From positions 1-25,297 of the IMG/VR virus record IMGVR_UViG_3300013132_000235: 25,297 bases of DNA; one strand, 5' to 3'. Origin of the DNA: a virus. Under the pieces are notes generated by a model that was not told the DNA's origin, ran no database searches, and was given only the letters and a program-made list of their open reading frames with translations. Every line of letters starts with the position of its first letter. Positions within the stretch are counted from its first letter, which is position 1. Positions 18,718-25,297 of the stretch are shown here, in pieces. The position numbers were made by a program, and so were the translations under genes.

Positions 18718-19979
18718 CCGAAACGAACATCGCCGAACGCACACAGCTCCCGGCCGAACTGCTGACCCTCAAGCCCGACGCCTACGTTGCGGCGGTTTAC
18801 CAGAGCTTCGGCGAGCGCCTTGCGGCGGCCAAGCTGTCCGCGTCGGCGACGGATTACGACGTCAAGACAACGGCCGGCATGAAGGTCGCGATCGATCGCC
18901 GGGCAACGCTGCGCGCGATCCGTGTCGAGGTCGAGAAGGCGCGCAAGGAACGCAAGGCGCCGATCCTCGAAATCGGCAAGTTGCTCGATACGCGCGCCAA
19001 GGAACTGACGGCCGAAATCGAGCCGCTTGAAGATGCGCACGATGCGCTGATCAAGGCCGAGGAGGCGCGCAAGGAGGCCGAGAAGCAGGCACGTATCGAG
19101 GCGGAGAAGCAGCGGGTTGCGGCCATCCATGAGCGCATCGCTGATCTGCGCGCTCAGGCCGCTGCGTGCGCCGGACATAGCTCAGCGGATATCGCCGAGA
19201 ACCTGGCGCTGGTGGAAGCGGCCGAGATCACCGTGGACATCTATGCCGAGCTCGCCGGACAGGCCCAGCTGGCGAAAGACGAGACGATCGCCAAGCTCCG
19301 CGAGCTGCACGCCGCAACAGTCGCCCGTGAGGAACAGGCCGCACGCGAAAAGGCCGAGCGCGAAGCCGAGGCCGCGCGCCTCAAAGCCGAGCGCGATGAG
19401 CTGGAGCGCATGAAGGCCGAGCAGGCCGAGCGCGATCGCATCGCCGCCGAAGAGCGTGAGCGTGCCGCAGCGGAAGCCAAGGCCGCGCGCGACGCAGAGG
19501 AAGCGCGCCAGCGCGCCGAGCGCGAAGCGCACGAGGCCGACATGCGCCGTCAGCGCGAGGAGCAGGAAGCCCAGTTGCAGGCGCAGCGCGCGGAACTCGC
19601 GCGTCAGCAGGCCGAGCTCGACCGCCTGCGCCGAGAGCAGGAAGAAGCGGCCGAGCGCGCGCGCCGCGAGCGCGAAGCTGCTGAGCGTGCCGAGCAAGAG
19701 CGCATCGCGGCCGAGCAGCGCAAGGCGCAGGAAGAAGCGGCAGCAAAGCAGGCTGAAGCCGAGCGCCAGGCGCGCGAGAAGGCTCGCGCCGAGTATCGCG
19801 CCAAGCTGTGGGCTGCTCATGAGCGTGTGCTGGTCCCTCCGTTCAACACGGAACAGCTGATCGCGCTGCTGCTCAAGGCCGGAATCGACGACAGCTTCTC
19901 CGACCCGCTCGTGCCCGCCCTCGACGAACTGAATCTGCGCATCGGCCCGAGCGCTGATGCGATGAAGCAGGCCGCTTAG
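18714..19979 (+). CDS. Long Ala/Glu/Arg coiled-coil protein
   Basis: The 421-residue protein starts MTETNIAERTQLPAELLTLK. Residues from about 40 to 170 form a mixed helical domain (VKTTAGMKVAIDRRATLRAI; LIKAEEARKEAEKQARIEAE). From about 200 to 355 it is an almost continuous charged coiled coil (REREAAERAEQERIAAE). A compact C-terminal domain ends VPPFNTEQLIALLLKAGIDD. Such proteins stand next to RecT/exonuclease genes in several phages and may hold recombination complexes together; that is inferred. The repetitive coil makes similarity searches unreliable. The antisense frame is also open, but only as a shadow of this repetitive sequence. Confidence 0.82.
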   Translation: MTETNIAERTQLPAELLTLKPDAYVAAVYQSFGERLAAAKLSASATDYDVKTTAGMKVAIDRRATLRAIRVEVEKARKERKAPILEIGKLLDTRAKELTAEIEPLEDAHDALIKAEEARKEAEKQARIEAEKQRVAAIHERIADLRAQAAACAGHSSADIAENLALVEAAEITVDIYAELAGQAQLAKDETIAKLRELHAATVAREEQAAREKAEREAEAARLKAERDELERMKAEQAERDRIAAEERERAAAEAKAARDAEEARQRAEREAHEADMRRQREEQEAQLQAQRAELARQQAELDRLRREQEEAAERARREREAAERAEQERIAAEQRKAQEEAAAKQAEAERQAREKARAEYRAKLWAAHERVLVPPFNTEQLIALLLKAGIDDSFSDPLVPALDELNLRIGPSADAMKQAA

Positions 19980-19981
19980 CC

Positions 19982-20476
19982 ATGAGTTTGCTCACCGCCA
20001 TGCGCTTGCGGTCATTGATTCGCTATGACCCGGAAACCGGATTGTTCACCAACTTGGTGACTCGCGGTTCTCGCGCCATTGCGGGAGCGATTGCTGGTAG
20101 CCCTGACGCGGACGGTTATCTGCAAATCAAGATCGATGGGGAGAACTTGAAGGCTCACCGCCTTGCATTTCTCTACATGACCGGTGAGTGGCCGGTCGAT
20201 CTTGTCGATCACAGAAACGGCGTCGTTTCGGATAACCGCTGGGACAACCTTCGGAATGCGACTCCGATAACCAACAGTCAGAACAAGCACAAGGCTTACA
20301 GCAGCAACGAACTCGGAATTCTTGGCGTGAGTTACGACAAGGCCCGATGCAAGTACATCGCACAACTCGCGATTGAAGGCCGACAGACCAACCTAGGGCG
20401 GTTCGATACAGCTGCTGCTGCCGAGGCTGCGTACATCGCGGCAAAGCGCCTCCACCACGAAGGAAACACATTGTGA
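19982..20476 (+). CDS. HNH endonuclease with AP2 DNA-binding domain
   Basis: The 164-residue protein has an HNH core near residues 58-95 (KAHRLAFLYMTGEWPVDLVD, then HRNGVVSDNRWDNLRNATP with key H and N residues). The C-terminal AP2-like domain (GVSYDKARCKYIAQLAIEGR, LGRFDTAAAAEAAY, about 113-150) would bind DNA. This is the standard free-standing homing-type endonuclease of phages. It lies between the coiled-coil gene and recT and ends in a GTGA junction, so it does not break the operon. Its codons (tat, aga-like use, more A/T) differ from those of its neighbours, a sign of transfer. Confidence 0.88.
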   Translation: MSLLTAMRLRSLIRYDPETGLFTNLVTRGSRAIAGAIAGSPDADGYLQIKIDGENLKAHRLAFLYMTGEWPVDLVDHRNGVVSDNRWDNLRNATPITNSQNKHKAYSSNELGILGVSYDKARCKYIAQLAIEGRQTNLGRFDTAAAAEAAYIAAKRLHHEGNTL

Positions 20477-21432
20477 ACGACACGAATTCCATAGTTGAGC
20501 GCACTCATACATTCGATCTATCACCGCGATCGCTTGATGAGGCGATGCGCATGTCTACGCTCCTGGCTGATTCGAGCATCGTGCCCAAGGACTTCCAGGG
20601 TAAGCCTGGCAACGTGCTCGTGGCGGTGCAGTGGGGCGCCGAAATCGGCCTCAAGCCGCTGCAAGCAATGCAGAACATCGCCGTCATCAATGGCCGGCCC
20701 AGCGTTTGGGGGGATGCCGTTCTCGCGCTGGTGCAATCTTCTCCGGCTTGCAAGGACGTTATCGAGTTCTACGAAGGGCAGGGCGACGACTACGCAGCGG
20801 TATGCATTGCTCAGCGCCACGGGCGTGAGGACAAGAAGTCGCGGTTTTCTTTGCAAGATGCAAAGGCCGCTGGGCTCCTCGGAAAATCTGGACCCTGGGC
20901 TCAGTATCGAGACCGGATGTTGAAGATGCGTGCTCGCGCGTTTGCGTTGCGAGATCAGTTCGCCGATGTGCTGAAGGGCATGCCAATCGCCGAAGAGGTG
21001 ATGGACTACACCGACATCCCCTCGGATCGCCCGAAGACGGCCACGCAGTACGGCGAGGCAGCACGCGCAACCGGCGAAACGATCGACGTGAAGTTGATCG
21101 AAGAGGTCGAGAAGCTCGCGCGCGAGAAGGGAGCGGACGGTATTGCGGCCCGTTGGAAGGAGATGACGGTCGCGCAGCGCAAATCCATCCCGCGCGACGA
21201 CTGGACTCGAATTCGCGCCATCGCCGATGAGTTTGACGCGAAGGCGAAGCAGGGTGCCGCGCATGCCGGCCCGAGCTATGCGCAGCTGATGGAGAGCATC
21301 AAGGCTGCTGCCGACGCTGACGCGCTGAATCAGGTGCTCAGCGATGCGGCCGCGCTCCCGGCCGATCAGCAGGCAGAGATCAAGAAGGCCTGCGATGCGC
21401 GCGCCGCTGCCTTCAACTCTATCCAGGAGTAG
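20473..21432 (+). CDS. recT: RecT-family single-strand annealing protein
   Basis: The 319-residue protein anneals complementary single strands in phage recombination. SLDEAMRMSTLLADSSIVPK, followed by VLVAVQWGAEIGLKPLQAMQ and NIAVINGRPSVWGDAVLALV, matches the core of RecT/Bet-like annealases (residues about 15-85). KMRARAFALRDQFADVLKGM is a further family feature near residue 155. A linker and a C-terminal helical region follow. GTG 20473 overlaps the HNH gene stop. It works as a pair with the exonuclease gene at 22115, from which it is separated by one nucleotidyltransferase gene. Confidence 0.9.
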   Translation: MNDTNSIVERTHTFDLSPRSLDEAMRMSTLLADSSIVPKDFQGKPGNVLVAVQWGAEIGLKPLQAMQNIAVINGRPSVWGDAVLALVQSSPACKDVIEFYEGQGDDYAAVCIAQRHGREDKKSRFSLQDAKAAGLLGKSGPWAQYRDRMLKMRARAFALRDQFADVLKGMPIAEEVMDYTDIPSDRPKTATQYGEAARATGETIDVKLIEEVEKLAREKGADGIAARWKEMTVAQRKSIPRDDWTRIRAIADEFDAKAKQGAAHAGPSYAQLMESIKAAADADALNQVLSDAAALPADQQAEIKKACDARAAAFNSIQE

Positions 21433-21434
21433 CC

Positions 21435-22112
21435 ATGCTGCAGCTCACTGACAACGATCTTCGTTTCGTCGCCTCACGTCTCCCGAAAGATATTCGGGAA
21501 TTGCTCAAGGCGAACCCATCGCTCTTTGTCGCTGGCGGATTCATCCGCGCGGTCATCGCTGGCGAGGAGCCGGCCGATATCGACATCTTCGGACCGAGCA
21601 AGGAAATTCTCGACGCCACGGCAAAGGTGCTGGCGGAAAAGCGCCAGGGTAGCCGCCTTGTGCGCACCGACAACGCCATCACCGTGATCCAGGTTGGGCG
21701 CCTGCCGGTGCAATTCATCACCCGCTGGGTGTTCGATTCCCTGAACACCTGCTGCGCGTCGTTCGACTTCACCGTGTGCCAGGCCGCAATCCGCCAGTCC
21801 AGCACATGGGAGTCGGCACGGCACGATGACTTCTATTCGGACCTTGCTGCGCGTCGTCTCGTCTACACGGCGCCGGTGCGCAACGAGGATGCGGGCGGTT
21901 CACTGCTGCGCGTCATCAAGTACGTGCGCAAGGGTTACACCGTCCAGGTGCAAAGCCTGGGCGCGGTCGTATCGAGGCTTGTCCAAGGCATCAGGCAGTC
22001 GGAAGACGGCCGCGAGATGACCGAGGAGTGGCGCGCTCAAGTGCTGACTGGCCTGCTGCGCGAAGTTGATCCGCTCAGCCGCATCGACGGCTTCGAAATG
22101 GTGGACGAATAG
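21435..22112 (+). CDS. Polymerase-beta-type nucleotidyltransferase (CCA/poly(A)-polymerase-like head)
   Basis: The 225-residue protein has the nucleotidyltransferase signature: VAGGFIRAVIAGEEPADIDI with G34-G35 and D48-x-D50, and a third possible carboxylate D111 in SFDFTVCQ. The next part, DFYSDLAARRLVYTAP then LLRVIKYVRKGY, resembles the region after the head domain in class II tRNA nucleotidyltransferases (R-rich helices). It is shorter than a CCA-adding enzyme (about 400 residues). Catalytic residues look intact, so it could add nucleotides to a tRNA, to DNA ends, or to a protein, or act as a toxin of the MNT type. It sits two nt after recT and two nt before the exonuclease. Confidence 0.8.
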   Translation: MLQLTDNDLRFVASRLPKDIRELLKANPSLFVAGGFIRAVIAGEEPADIDIFGPSKEILDATAKVLAEKRQGSRLVRTDNAITVIQVGRLPVQFITRWVFDSLNTCCASFDFTVCQAAIRQSSTWESARHDDFYSDLAARRLVYTAPVRNEDAGGSLLRVIKYVRKGYTVQVQSLGAVVSRLVQGIRQSEDGREMTEEWRAQVLTGLLREVDPLSRIDGFEMVDE

Positions 22113-22114
22113 CC

Positions 22115-22804
22115 ATGTCCGACACCGAGCAACGCACCGAAGCCTGGTTCGCAGCCCGCTGCGGCCGCATCACCGCGAGGCGCTTTAAGGACGCCATCGA
22201 CATCCCCGAAGATGCAGGCCAGCCGTACAAGTCTGGCCCGCGGAAAGGGCAGCCGCGTCCGCGCAGCTCGCAGGCGCGCGACACCTACATGCGCGAGATC
22301 GTATTCGAGCGTCGCAGCCAGCAGTCGGTGCATCAGATTGGCGGTCGCTCGCTGACCTGGGGAACCGAGGTCGAGCCCTACATCTGGGAGGCCTTCGAGC
22401 TTCAAACCGGCCTGATGGTGAGGCCGGGCGGCTTCGTCACGCACGAGAAGTACCCGTTTCTCGGTGCGAGCCCTGATGCGCTGATCGGCAGCACTGCCGG
22501 CGGCGAATCGAAGGCACCTTACAGCGAGGCTGTGCATCTGCAGACGATCCTCAATGGCATGCCAGAGGATCACGTCGACCAGGTGCAGGGCGGCATGCTC
22601 GTCACCGGTCTGCAGGGCTGGTATTTCTGTTCGTACGACCCGCGGCAAGCGGAAGCTGATCGCCTCTACATCCAATACGTGAAGCGTGATGAGCGCTACA
22701 TCCAGGAAGTGCTGTTGCCCGGATTGCTGCAGTTTGAAGCGGAAGTTCAGCAACTCATGAAGCAGTTGGATCGCCGTCCTGTGCTGGTCGGGATGGCAGC
22801 ATGA
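22115..22804 (+). CDS. YqaJ/lambda-type recombination exonuclease
   Basis: The 229-residue protein would resect double-stranded DNA 5'-3' to load RecT. The catalytic pattern of the lambda exonuclease family is present: WGTEVEP (E85), FLGASPDALI (D121), GGESKAP (E131, K133), then VDQVQGGMLVTG (Q motif). The N-terminal start EQRTEAWFAARCGRITARRF is the usual YqaJ opening. A long insert with basic PRKGQPRPRSS lies between. ATG 22115 follows the previous stop by two nt, and the end overlaps the next ATG by 4 nt. Together with RecT this forms a full two-component recombinase. Confidence 0.92.
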   Translation: MSDTEQRTEAWFAARCGRITARRFKDAIDIPEDAGQPYKSGPRKGQPRPRSSQARDTYMREIVFERRSQQSVHQIGGRSLTWGTEVEPYIWEAFELQTGLMVRPGGFVTHEKYPFLGASPDALIGSTAGGESKAPYSEAVHLQTILNGMPEDHVDQVQGGMLVTGLQGWYFCSYDPRQAEADRLYIQYVKRDERYIQEVLLPGLLQFEAEVQQLMKQLDRRPVLVGMAA

Positions 22805-23400
22805 GGACGTTTGACCTCAGCAATTTCGGCCTGCCTGACGGCTACTCGATTCGTGAAGATGGCGCCGTAATTTCGACGCGTAGCGGCTCGTCGTTTCAAC
22901 TCTCGATGCATATTGCGAAGTCCGGCTATCCGGCTGTGGGGCTCAAGGTCGGTCGCAAGACCCGTGTCTGGCTCATCCATCGGCTGCTGGCTTTGGCCTT
23001 CATTCCGAACCCGGAATCGAAGCCGCAGGTGAACCACATCGACGGGGTGAAGACTAACTTCGCCTTGTCGAATCTTGAGTGGGCCACGGACGCTGAGAAC
23101 AAGCTTCACGCGTATCGGATCGGGCTGGTCAAAGCCGACACTCCACTTCGACAGCTGGTGTCTCAGAAGGCATCAGCTGCGGCGCGTAGCAGCACAAGGG
23201 CATTGTCCGACGATCAGGTAACCGACATCCGGCGTCGGTTGGCAGCGAAGGAAACGCAAACGGCGATTGTTCTTGCAACGGGCATCAAACGCCATGTCAT
23301 CGCGAGCATCGCGTGTGGGCGCACCTATCGAAAGTCGAGCGCCGAACTGCAGGCCGTGATCCAGCGCTGCGACGCACTCGCAATGGAACTGGCCGCATGA
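22801..23400 (+). CDS. HNH endonuclease with C-terminal HTH (homing type)
   Basis: The 199-residue protein begins MRTFDLSNFGLPDGYSIRED. The HNH_3-like core is HRLLALAFIPNPESKPQVNH, followed by IDGVKTNFALSNLEWATDAE with its N and H residues (about residues 60-105). The C-terminal part (ALSDDQVTDIRRRLAAKETQ; ATGIKRHVIASIACGRTY) is a helix-turn-helix of the type found in homing endonucleases. It is overlapped by 4 nt at both sides (ATGA), so it is stitched into the operon without loss of coupling. It differs in family from the AP2-type HNH at 19982, so the two came in separately. Confidence 0.87.
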   Translation: MRTFDLSNFGLPDGYSIREDGAVISTRSGSSFQLSMHIAKSGYPAVGLKVGRKTRVWLIHRLLALAFIPNPESKPQVNHIDGVKTNFALSNLEWATDAENKLHAYRIGLVKADTPLRQLVSQKASAAARSSTRALSDDQVTDIRRRLAAKETQTAIVLATGIKRHVIASIACGRTYRKSSAELQAVIQRCDALAMELAA

Positions 23401-23729
23401 GCCGCGTCTGCGTCGCCACCTACTGCACGACGGGAAAGACCAAGGACTTCGGTGTCGTCTGGCACCGCCGCGAGTTCGCGCGCGGTGAGCACCGCTGGTT
23501 CGTGACGGTGCAGATCGCGCGCAAGTCGACGGAGGCCGATGGCGAGGATGTCATCGACGAGCACGAGATTCCGATCGACGTTCCGACCTCGCTCACCGCG
23601 GCCCGCGTCATGGCGTGCAAGTCGGTGAACGAAATCCTGCCCGACGACGGCCCCATCATCACCGCGCGCATCGTCTTCTACGCCGTGCGTCAGAAGCCGG
23701 TGCGGCATCACCGCCGGAGGGCTGCGTGA
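23397..23729 (+). CDS. Hypothetical 110-aa protein before the helicase-methylase
   Basis: The product begins MSRVCVATYCTTGKTKDFGV, has VVWHRREFARGEHRWFVTVQ and ends in a basic tail (KPVRHHRRRAA). A beta-rich fold without catalytic motif. It overlaps the previous gene and the next gene by 4 nt. Earlier starts lie in shadow sequence. Family not recognised. Confidence 0.7.
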   Translation: MSRVCVATYCTTGKTKDFGVVWHRREFARGEHRWFVTVQIARKSTEADGEDVIDEHEIPIDVPTSLTAARVMACKSVNEILPDDGPIITARIVFYAVRQKPVRHHRRRAA

Positions 23730-25297
23730 GCACTTATGACGAGTTCCTGCACGCAAAGGTGCAGTTCGAGTTTCGCCGAGGCTTCGAGATCGATCCGTCT
23801 GAAGTGAACCCGATCCTGAAGCCGCATCAGATCGCGTGCGTGGTGTGGGCGGTCGCGCTCGGCGCCGCTGCACTGTTCGAATCCTTCGGCCTAGGCAAGA
23901 GCGTGCAGCAGCTGGAATGGCTGCGCATCATTTTGCTCAAGTCCGGCGGACGGCGAGGCCTGATCGTTGCCCCGCTCGGCGTGCGGCAGGAATTCAAGCG
24001 TGATGCCGCGATGCTCGGCATGTCGATCAAGTTTGTGCGCTGGTCGCACGAGGTCGATGGCGACGGGCTCTACATCACGAACTACGAGTCGATCCGCGAC
24101 GGGCGACTTGATCCGAACCTGTTCGACGCGGTGAGCCTCGATGAGGCCGATTGCCTGCGCGGCTTCGGCGGCACGAAGACCTTTCGCGAGTTCATGCGGT
24201 ATTTCGAGAGCAACGTGGATCTTCGGTACCGGCTCGTGGCCACGGCAACGCCGAGCCCGAACCAGTTCATCGAGTTGCTGGCCTACGCGGCTTTCCTCGA
24301 GGTGATGGATGTCGGGCAGGGCAAGACACGCTTCTTCAAGCGCAACAGCGAGAAGGCCGACGAGCTGACGCTTCATGCCCACAAGGAGCGTGAGTTCTGG
24401 TTGTGGGTGAACAGCTGGGCGATCTTCCTGCAGCGGCCGAGCGATCTCGGCTACTCCGACGAGGGCTATGCGCTGCCCGAACTCGACATTCGCTGGCACG
24501 AAATCCCGACGGATCATCGCGACGCCGGTGTCGAGAAAGACGGGCAGGCGAGGATGTTCCGCAACACCGCGATCGGTGTGCAGGACGCCGCAGCGGAGAA
24601 GCGGCGCAGCCTGAGTGCGCGCATCGCGAAGCTGATGGAGATTCGGGCGGAGGAGCCCGACGAGCATCGGATCATCTGGCACGACCTTGAGGCCGAGCGC
24701 GCCGCGATCGAAGCCGCGATTCCGGCGGTGACCAGCGTCTACGGCTCGCAGGACCTCGACGAGCGCGAGCAAGCGATCGTGAGCTTCAGCGATGGCTGGT
24801 TTCAGGAGCTCGCGGCCAAGCCCGTGATTGCGGGCAGCGGCTGTAACTTCCAGCGCCACTGCGCGCGCTCCGTGTTTCTCGGCATCGGGTTCAAGTTCAA
24901 GGACTTCATCCAGGCCGTCTATCGCATCCAGCGCTTCGGCCAGGTCCGGCGCGTGCGCATCGACTTGATTTACACCGAGGCCGAGCGCGACGTGCGCCGA
25001 ATCCTCGAACAGAAGTGGCGCCAACACGAGGAACTGACCACGACGATGAGCGAGATCATCCGTACCTACAAGCTCAACCAACGCGAGATGATGCGCGAAC
25101 TGACGCGCGGCATCGGCGTACAGCGCATGGAAGTGAAGGGCGAGGGCTACACGCTGGTGCACAGCGATTGCGTTCCTGAGACGCGCTCGATGGCGGCCGA
25201 CAGCATCGACCTGATCGTGACGAGCATTCCGTTCGGGCAGCAGTACGAGTATTCGGCGAACTACGCGGACTTCGGCCACACCGACGACAACGCGCAT
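23726..25297 (+). CDS. SNF2-like helicase fused to a DNA methyltransferase, C-terminus cut by window edge
   Basis: The first 524 residues, from GTG 23726, are present. Helicase motifs: I in FESFGLGKS (about 55-59), II as LDEADC (139-142), III as VATATPSP (172-178), and VI in YRIQRFGQVRRVRI. The C-terminal part starts a DNA methylase: GYTLVHSDCVPE then DLIVTSIPFGQQYEY, with the catalytic motif IV written SIPF (500-503) instead of the usual (D/N/S)PPY. Such fusions are known in phages and are usually annotated as DNA methylases. Possible roles are anti-restriction marking of phage DNA or an epigenetic switch, inferred only. No cognate restriction gene is visible. A GTGA junction couples it to the gene before. 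Confidence 0.88.
   Translation, partial: MSTYDEFLHAKVQFEFRRGFEIDPSEVNPILKPHQIACVVWAVALGAAALFESFGLGKSVQQLEWLRIILLKSGGRRGLIVAPLGVRQEFKRDAAMLGMSIKFVRWSHEVDGDGLYITNYESIRDGRLDPNLFDAVSLDEADCLRGFGGTKTFREFMRYFESNVDLRYRLVATATPSPNQFIELLAYAAFLEVMDVGQGKTRFFKRNSEKADELTLHAHKEREFWLWVNSWAIFLQRPSDLGYSDEGYALPELDIRWHEIPTDHRDAGVEKDGQARMFRNTAIGVQDAAAEKRRSLSARIAKLMEIRAEEPDEHRIIWHDLEAERAAIEAAIPAVTSVYGSQDLDEREQAIVSFSDGWFQELAAKPVIAGSGCNFQRHCARSVFLGIGFKFKDFIQAVYRIQRFGQVRRVRIDLIYTEAERDVRRILEQKWRQHEELTTTMSEIIRTYKLNQREMMRELTRGIGVQRMEVKGEGYTLVHSDCVPETRSMAADSIDLIVTSIPFGQQYEYSANYADFGHTDDNAH

Noticed and set aside
19182-19820. 212-aa open frame on the - strand
   Set aside because: Antisense of the repetitive coiled-coil gene; Leu-rich low complexity with no start signal.
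23891-25297. 468-aa open frame on the - strand
   Set aside because: It lies fully antisense to the helicase-methylase gene, whose motifs are clear; its translation is the R/L/A/H-rich type that GC-rich shadows give.
1-25297. CRISPR array or tRNA genes
   Set aside because: No regularly spaced direct repeats of CRISPR type and no T-loop/anticodon arrangement were seen on either strand.
1-25297. KOPS enrichment to support the RdgC-FtsK-gamma fusion
   Set aside because: I found only three GGGNAGGG matches by eye, about what chance predicts; there is no enrichment claim, only the position of one copy.

Overview
The window is about 25 kb of a temperate, lambda-like tailed phage or prophage. The host is probably a GC-rich beta- or gammaproteobacterium. 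Xanthomonadales would fit, but this is inferred from base composition and from RdgC and FtsK-gamma homology, not from any host gene. No integrase, lysis, tail or host gene lies in the window, and the sequence cuts through a gene at both ends.

The control centre is at 12.95-13.06 kb, where a Cro-like gene (leftward) and a CI-like repressor gene (rightward) diverge. Leftward from it runs one long chain of translationally coupled genes: Cro, small genes, an RdgC protein fused to an FtsK-gamma DNA-reading domain, a PD-(D/E)XK nuclease, a DUF1376 replication initiator (O-like, with a possible origin inside the gene), a DUF6475 protein (P-like position), nin-region-like genes including a YbcO-type nuclease, and an HTH protein in the place of a Q antiterminator. 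After an intergenic stretch with terminators come the late genes: a metallopeptidase, TerS, TerL, the portal and a minor head protein.

Rightward from the repressor, 13.57-17.12 kb carries seven genes in the same orientation as cI. They are visibly less GC-rich and mostly encode envelope or unknown proteins: a BamE-like lipoprotein, two single-pass membrane proteins, a small helical protein, an unknown plus DUF1828 pair, and a secreted Cys-rich peptide. This is the map position of lambda rexAB, between cI and OL, so it is the best candidate region for lysogen-expressed exclusion or defence functions.

At 17.2 kb two more copies of the same 14-bp operator found at the cro/cI region precede a rightward early operon. 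It holds small genes, a long coiled-coil protein, a RecT annealase, a polymerase-beta-type nucleotidyltransferase, a YqaJ/lambda-type exonuclease, two free-standing HNH endonucleases, and a helicase-DNA methyltransferase fusion cut by the window end. The layout is a mirror image of lambda: PR is the leftward replication operon, PL the rightward recombination operon, and the repressor with its cargo lies between.

The most notable observations are the RdgC-FtsK-gamma fusion; five operators at two loci with identical 24-bp pair spacing; a 13-bp inverted repeat that spans both the cro and cI start codons and implies leaderless mRNAs; the rex-position cargo block; an independently oriented wHTH-membrane gene with its own inverted repeat; and a nucleotidyltransferase placed between RecT and its exonuclease.
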